From Candidatus Gastranaerophilales bacterium (GTDB lineage: Bacteria > Cyanobacteriota > Vampirovibrionia > Gastranaerophilales > Gastranaerophilaceae), in NCBI GenBank assembly GCA_947632315.1, contig CANROV010000084.1, positions 1-8,069 on the forward strand: 8,069 nt of DNA, in the 5' to 3' direction. Below are positions 6,114-8,069 of this stretch, in pieces. Position 1 is the stretch's first letter; each line of letters starts with the position of its first letter. The position numbers and the translations under genes are program-made. The notes under the pieces are model-generated. The model was given only the letters and a program-made list of their open reading frames with translations. It was not told the DNA's origin and did no database searches.

Positions 6114-7175
6114 TTATTTCCCTATCCTTTTAATTATATTGTCTGTAATTTCATCATCATTGTAGTTATATATAACTTCGTCAATTTTGTCAGTTTTAAA
6201 TGTTGCATTTAGTGAGTGTATATTAAATATATTTTCAAGCTCCGTTTCGTATTTTTTTACGTGGTTTCTGTGAAGCTCGTTAAATATAACTGCATCTGCC
6301 CATATTACTTCTAAATTCGGAGGATAAATAACCGTCTGATTGTAAAGCCCCATCATTCCAAATACATCGTTAATCCCTGAACGTGTTGTAACAATGTACT
6401 TCGCCATTTTTGCAAATGCTAAAAAGTCCATTATTGGTATAAATGTATTTTTGTATTTTTTAAAGTCTTTTAATTTCGTATTAAATACGGGTGTATACCC
6501 TGCTTCCTCGAGTGTTTTCAAAACCTTTTCCCATAATCTGTCACCTAAGAGCCTGTAATCAAACATCTCGGCATCAGGAATTATAATGACTGTTTTTTCA
6601 GGTTTAAGATTTAATCTGTTATACTCATTCCGTGCTTTTTGATAATTTTCTTCGGAAATTACAGGTGTTTCTCTATTGGTATCCAGAGGCAAACCAAATA
6701 AATTTGTGTAATTGTCGCAAAATTGATATGTCTTTTTTTCGCCTCTATACGGGAAAAATAACTTGTGTAATCTGCCTTTTTTTAGTGTTGTCTGCATTAC
6801 CTGATTATTTTGCAAAAATTTTAAATCTTTATTATATACTACGTCATCTATTGATTCAAAAGCTTTCAAAAATTTAACAAGTCTTTTCTTCTCGGTAAAA
6901 AACACAACCTTTGCATTGTTCCTTTTTTTAAATTCTTTTATAAGACTTGCGGTATACAAAATATCACCCAGCCCGTAGCGGGTAAAAATACAGTAATAAT
7001 CCGAATATTTTTCTTTGATAAGCTTTGAAAGTTTATATAACTGTTCACTTGTATAGCAACAGAATATATTTTCTTTTTCTTGCTTTTGTTTATATTTATT
7101 GAATAAATAAAATATGCTTATTCCAATTTGTGCAAGTTTATTAATTGTTTTATATTTCAGTAATTGTTTTATCAT
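6114..7175 (-). CDS. Putative glycosyltransferase, GT9/heptosyltransferase-like
   Basis: 353 residues. At 65-82 the sequence TRYGLGDILYTASLIKEF resembles the GxGD-lltxPxixxL start of GT9 (ADP-heptose-type) transferases, followed by a second strand (AKVVFFTE, about 88-95). In the C-terminal half, DRLWEKVLKTLEEAGYTPVF (212-231), a segment like the family's siting helix (MDFLAFAKMAKYIVTTRSG, about 249-267) and NDVFGMMGLYNQTVIYP (269-285) match the order of features in the nucleotide-sugar-binding half of that GT-B fold. Length is typical (about 320-360). There is no signal peptide or clear membrane span apart from a weakly hydrophobic stretch near 16-25, so it is probably cytoplasmic or membrane-associated. 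The exact donor and acceptor cannot be read, and a non-heptose donor is quite possible. The ATG is 2 bases after the acyltransferase stop, with only a weak purine-rich ribosome site, so its translation probably depends on coupling. Confidence 0.72.
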   Translation of the reverse strand: MIKQLLKYKTINKLAQIGISIFYLFNKYKQKQEKENIFCCYTSEQLYKLSKLIKEKYSDYYCIFTRYGLGDILYTASLIKEFKKRNNAKVVFFTEKKRLVKFLKAFESIDDVVYNKDLKFLQNNQVMQTTLKKGRLHKLFFPYRGEKKTYQFCDNYTNLFGLPLDTNRETPVISEENYQKARNEYNRLNLKPEKTVIIIPDAEMFDYRLLGDRLWEKVLKTLEEAGYTPVFNTKLKDFKKYKNTFIPIMDFLAFAKMAKYIVTTRSGINDVFGMMGLYNQTVIYPPNLEVIWADAVIFNELHRNHVKKYETELENIFNIHSLNATFKTDKIDEVIYNYNDDEITDNIIKRIGK

Positions 7176-7177
7176 TT

Positions 7178-8069
7178 TTATCTTTCTTTATCGTTAAAAT
7201 TTTTATAATTATTTTCAGATATTAAAGGTTTGTAAGCAGCACCGGTAATCCTTCGTGTAAAATCCCCCCCCCCGCACAAATTTACAATTATTTTATTTAC
7301 AAGCCATATTAATAATATGCAGGAAATAAGCGAAAACAAAAATGTAAATACTGCATTTATTAAACAGGATGAGGAATTATGCGCGATTGATATAACAGGT
7401 TTTCTGTATATATCGTACAAAGAATGATGATATATTAAATTTATAAAATATTTATGCAGGAAAAATATTCCGAAAGAATATTGTGCAAGCATATTTAATA
7501 TTTTATCCAGCCATTTATTTTGTTTAATTTTATCTTCAAAGTAAATAAATAGACTTAAAAAGAAAAACATTTCTGTAATTCTTACACAATTTGTTACAGA
7601 GCCAAAGCCTTTTGCTTTGAGCGGGAATGAAATAAACAGCATTAAGATGAATATAGATGTGAATATCAATAAGTATTTTGCCGTTATTTTTATTTTATCT
7701 TGATTGTTTTCTATGTATTTACAGCATAACATTCCCGACAAATAAGGAAAAGAAAAGAATACGGCATTTTTAAAATATAAACCTATATATGCTAAATACT
7801 TTGCATGTAACGAAAGATAATTTTTATGAAAAAGATAATGCCCTATATCGGGACGTCTTGAATATACAGTATAAATAAAACTAATAACTAAAAGTAACAC
7901 AAACCACTTATCGTGCTTGGATATTTTCAAAAATAACGGCGACAACAGAAATAAAAATACAATCATTCCCATAAACCAGGTAGGGTCGTTAATTAACATT
8001 CCAAAAGGATAAACTGTTATATATTTTAAAATCTTTGACACTCCATACAAAGGGTTTGCAGGATTGTTA
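7178..8069 (-). CDS. Membrane acyltransferase family 3, C-terminal part (5' end beyond window)
   Basis: 296 residues are visible and the frame is open to the right edge, so the internal TTG at 8050 is not the start. About seven hydrophobic spans are visible (near residues 31-48, 54-70, 100-116, 132-150, 165-178, 197-214 and 235-261 of the fragment). The family's late motif LAQYSFGIFFLHKYF with H205 is present. Acyltransferase 3 proteins span the inner membrane about ten times and O-acylate sugars of surface polysaccharides; the N-terminal catalytic histidine region lies outside the window. After the last span comes a G10 tract encoding G266-G268 and D269, then a 27-residue hydrophilic tail. 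The TAA stop at 7180-7178 is 2 bases before the next ATG. The substrate is presumably the glycan built by the neighbouring genes. Confidence 0.85.
   Translation of the reverse strand, partial: NNPANPLYGVSKILKYITVYPFGMLINDPTWFMGMIVFLFLLSPLFLKISKHDKWFVLLLVISFIYTVYSRRPDIGHYLFHKNYLSLHAKYLAYIGLYFKNAVFFSFPYLSGMLCCKYIENNQDKIKITAKYLLIFTSIFILMLFISFPLKAKGFGSVTNCVRITEMFFFLSLFIYFEDKIKQNKWLDKILNMLAQYSFGIFFLHKYFINLIYHHSLYDIYRKPVISIAHNSSSCLINAVFTFLFSLISCILLIWLVNKIIVNLCGGGDFTRRITGAAYKPLISENNYKNFNDKER
7264..7273 (-). repeat. Poly-G(10) tract near the 3' end of the acyltransferase gene
   Basis: Ten consecutive C on the plus strand, G10 on the coding strand, just after the last membrane span. With 10 G the tail is GGGDFTRRITGA... 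and ends at 7178. With 11 G it becomes a different 19-residue tail ending at 7215-7217 (TGA). With 9 G it becomes a 16-residue tail ending at 7222-7224 (TAA). Unlike the other tracts, slippage would leave the membrane domain intact and change only the tail and the distance to the next start codon. Confidence 0.82.

Overview
This window is an AT-rich (roughly 30% GC by eye) stretch of bacterial DNA. It is packed with seven genes, all on the minus strand, so transcription runs from the right edge to the left edge. The genes abut or are separated by at most 33 bases. I see no promoter, terminator or RNA gene, and no gene-free stretch over 300 bases. The block looks like the interior of one long operon whose promoter lies beyond base 8069. 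Gene content points to a surface-glycan (capsule, lipooligosaccharide or exopolysaccharide) locus. The low GC, AAGGA-type ribosome binding sites and G9-G10 tracts inside reading frames resemble host-associated bacteria with phase-variable glycan loci, such as Campylobacter and Helicobacter. The sequence alone does not fix the phylum.

In order of transcription: (1) the C-terminal part of a membrane acyltransferase of family 3 (7178 to the right edge); (2) a putative glycosyltransferase resembling the GT9/heptosyltransferase fold (6114-7175); (3) a radical SAM protein with an extra N-terminal Rossmann-like domain (4950-6113); (4-6) three further radical SAM paralogues in tandem (3943-4938, 2884-3909, 1849-2874), each with a short N-terminal module instead of the Rossmann-like domain; (7) a fusion of a ferredoxin/F420-hydrogenase beta-subunit-like redox domain with a polysaccharide pyruvyltransferase domain (1828 to the left edge, 3' end missing).

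The striking feature is four uninterrupted poly-G tracts (10, 9, 10 and 10 G on the coding strand), each inside a different gene: the redox/pyruvyltransferase, two of the radical SAM paralogues and the acyltransferase. A third radical SAM paralogue carries an interrupted, same-length version at the same site. Gain or loss of one G would stop three of the genes within about 20 codons, and would swap the C-terminal tail of the acyltransferase. All four tracts are in frame as sequenced. The locus therefore looks like a combinatorial phase-variable glycan-modification system whose switched parts are largely radical SAM enzymes rather than the usual glycosyl- or methyltransferases. The chemistry of these radical SAM proteins is not known to me. 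A role in modifying sugars or glycan precursors is inferred from the neighbours only.
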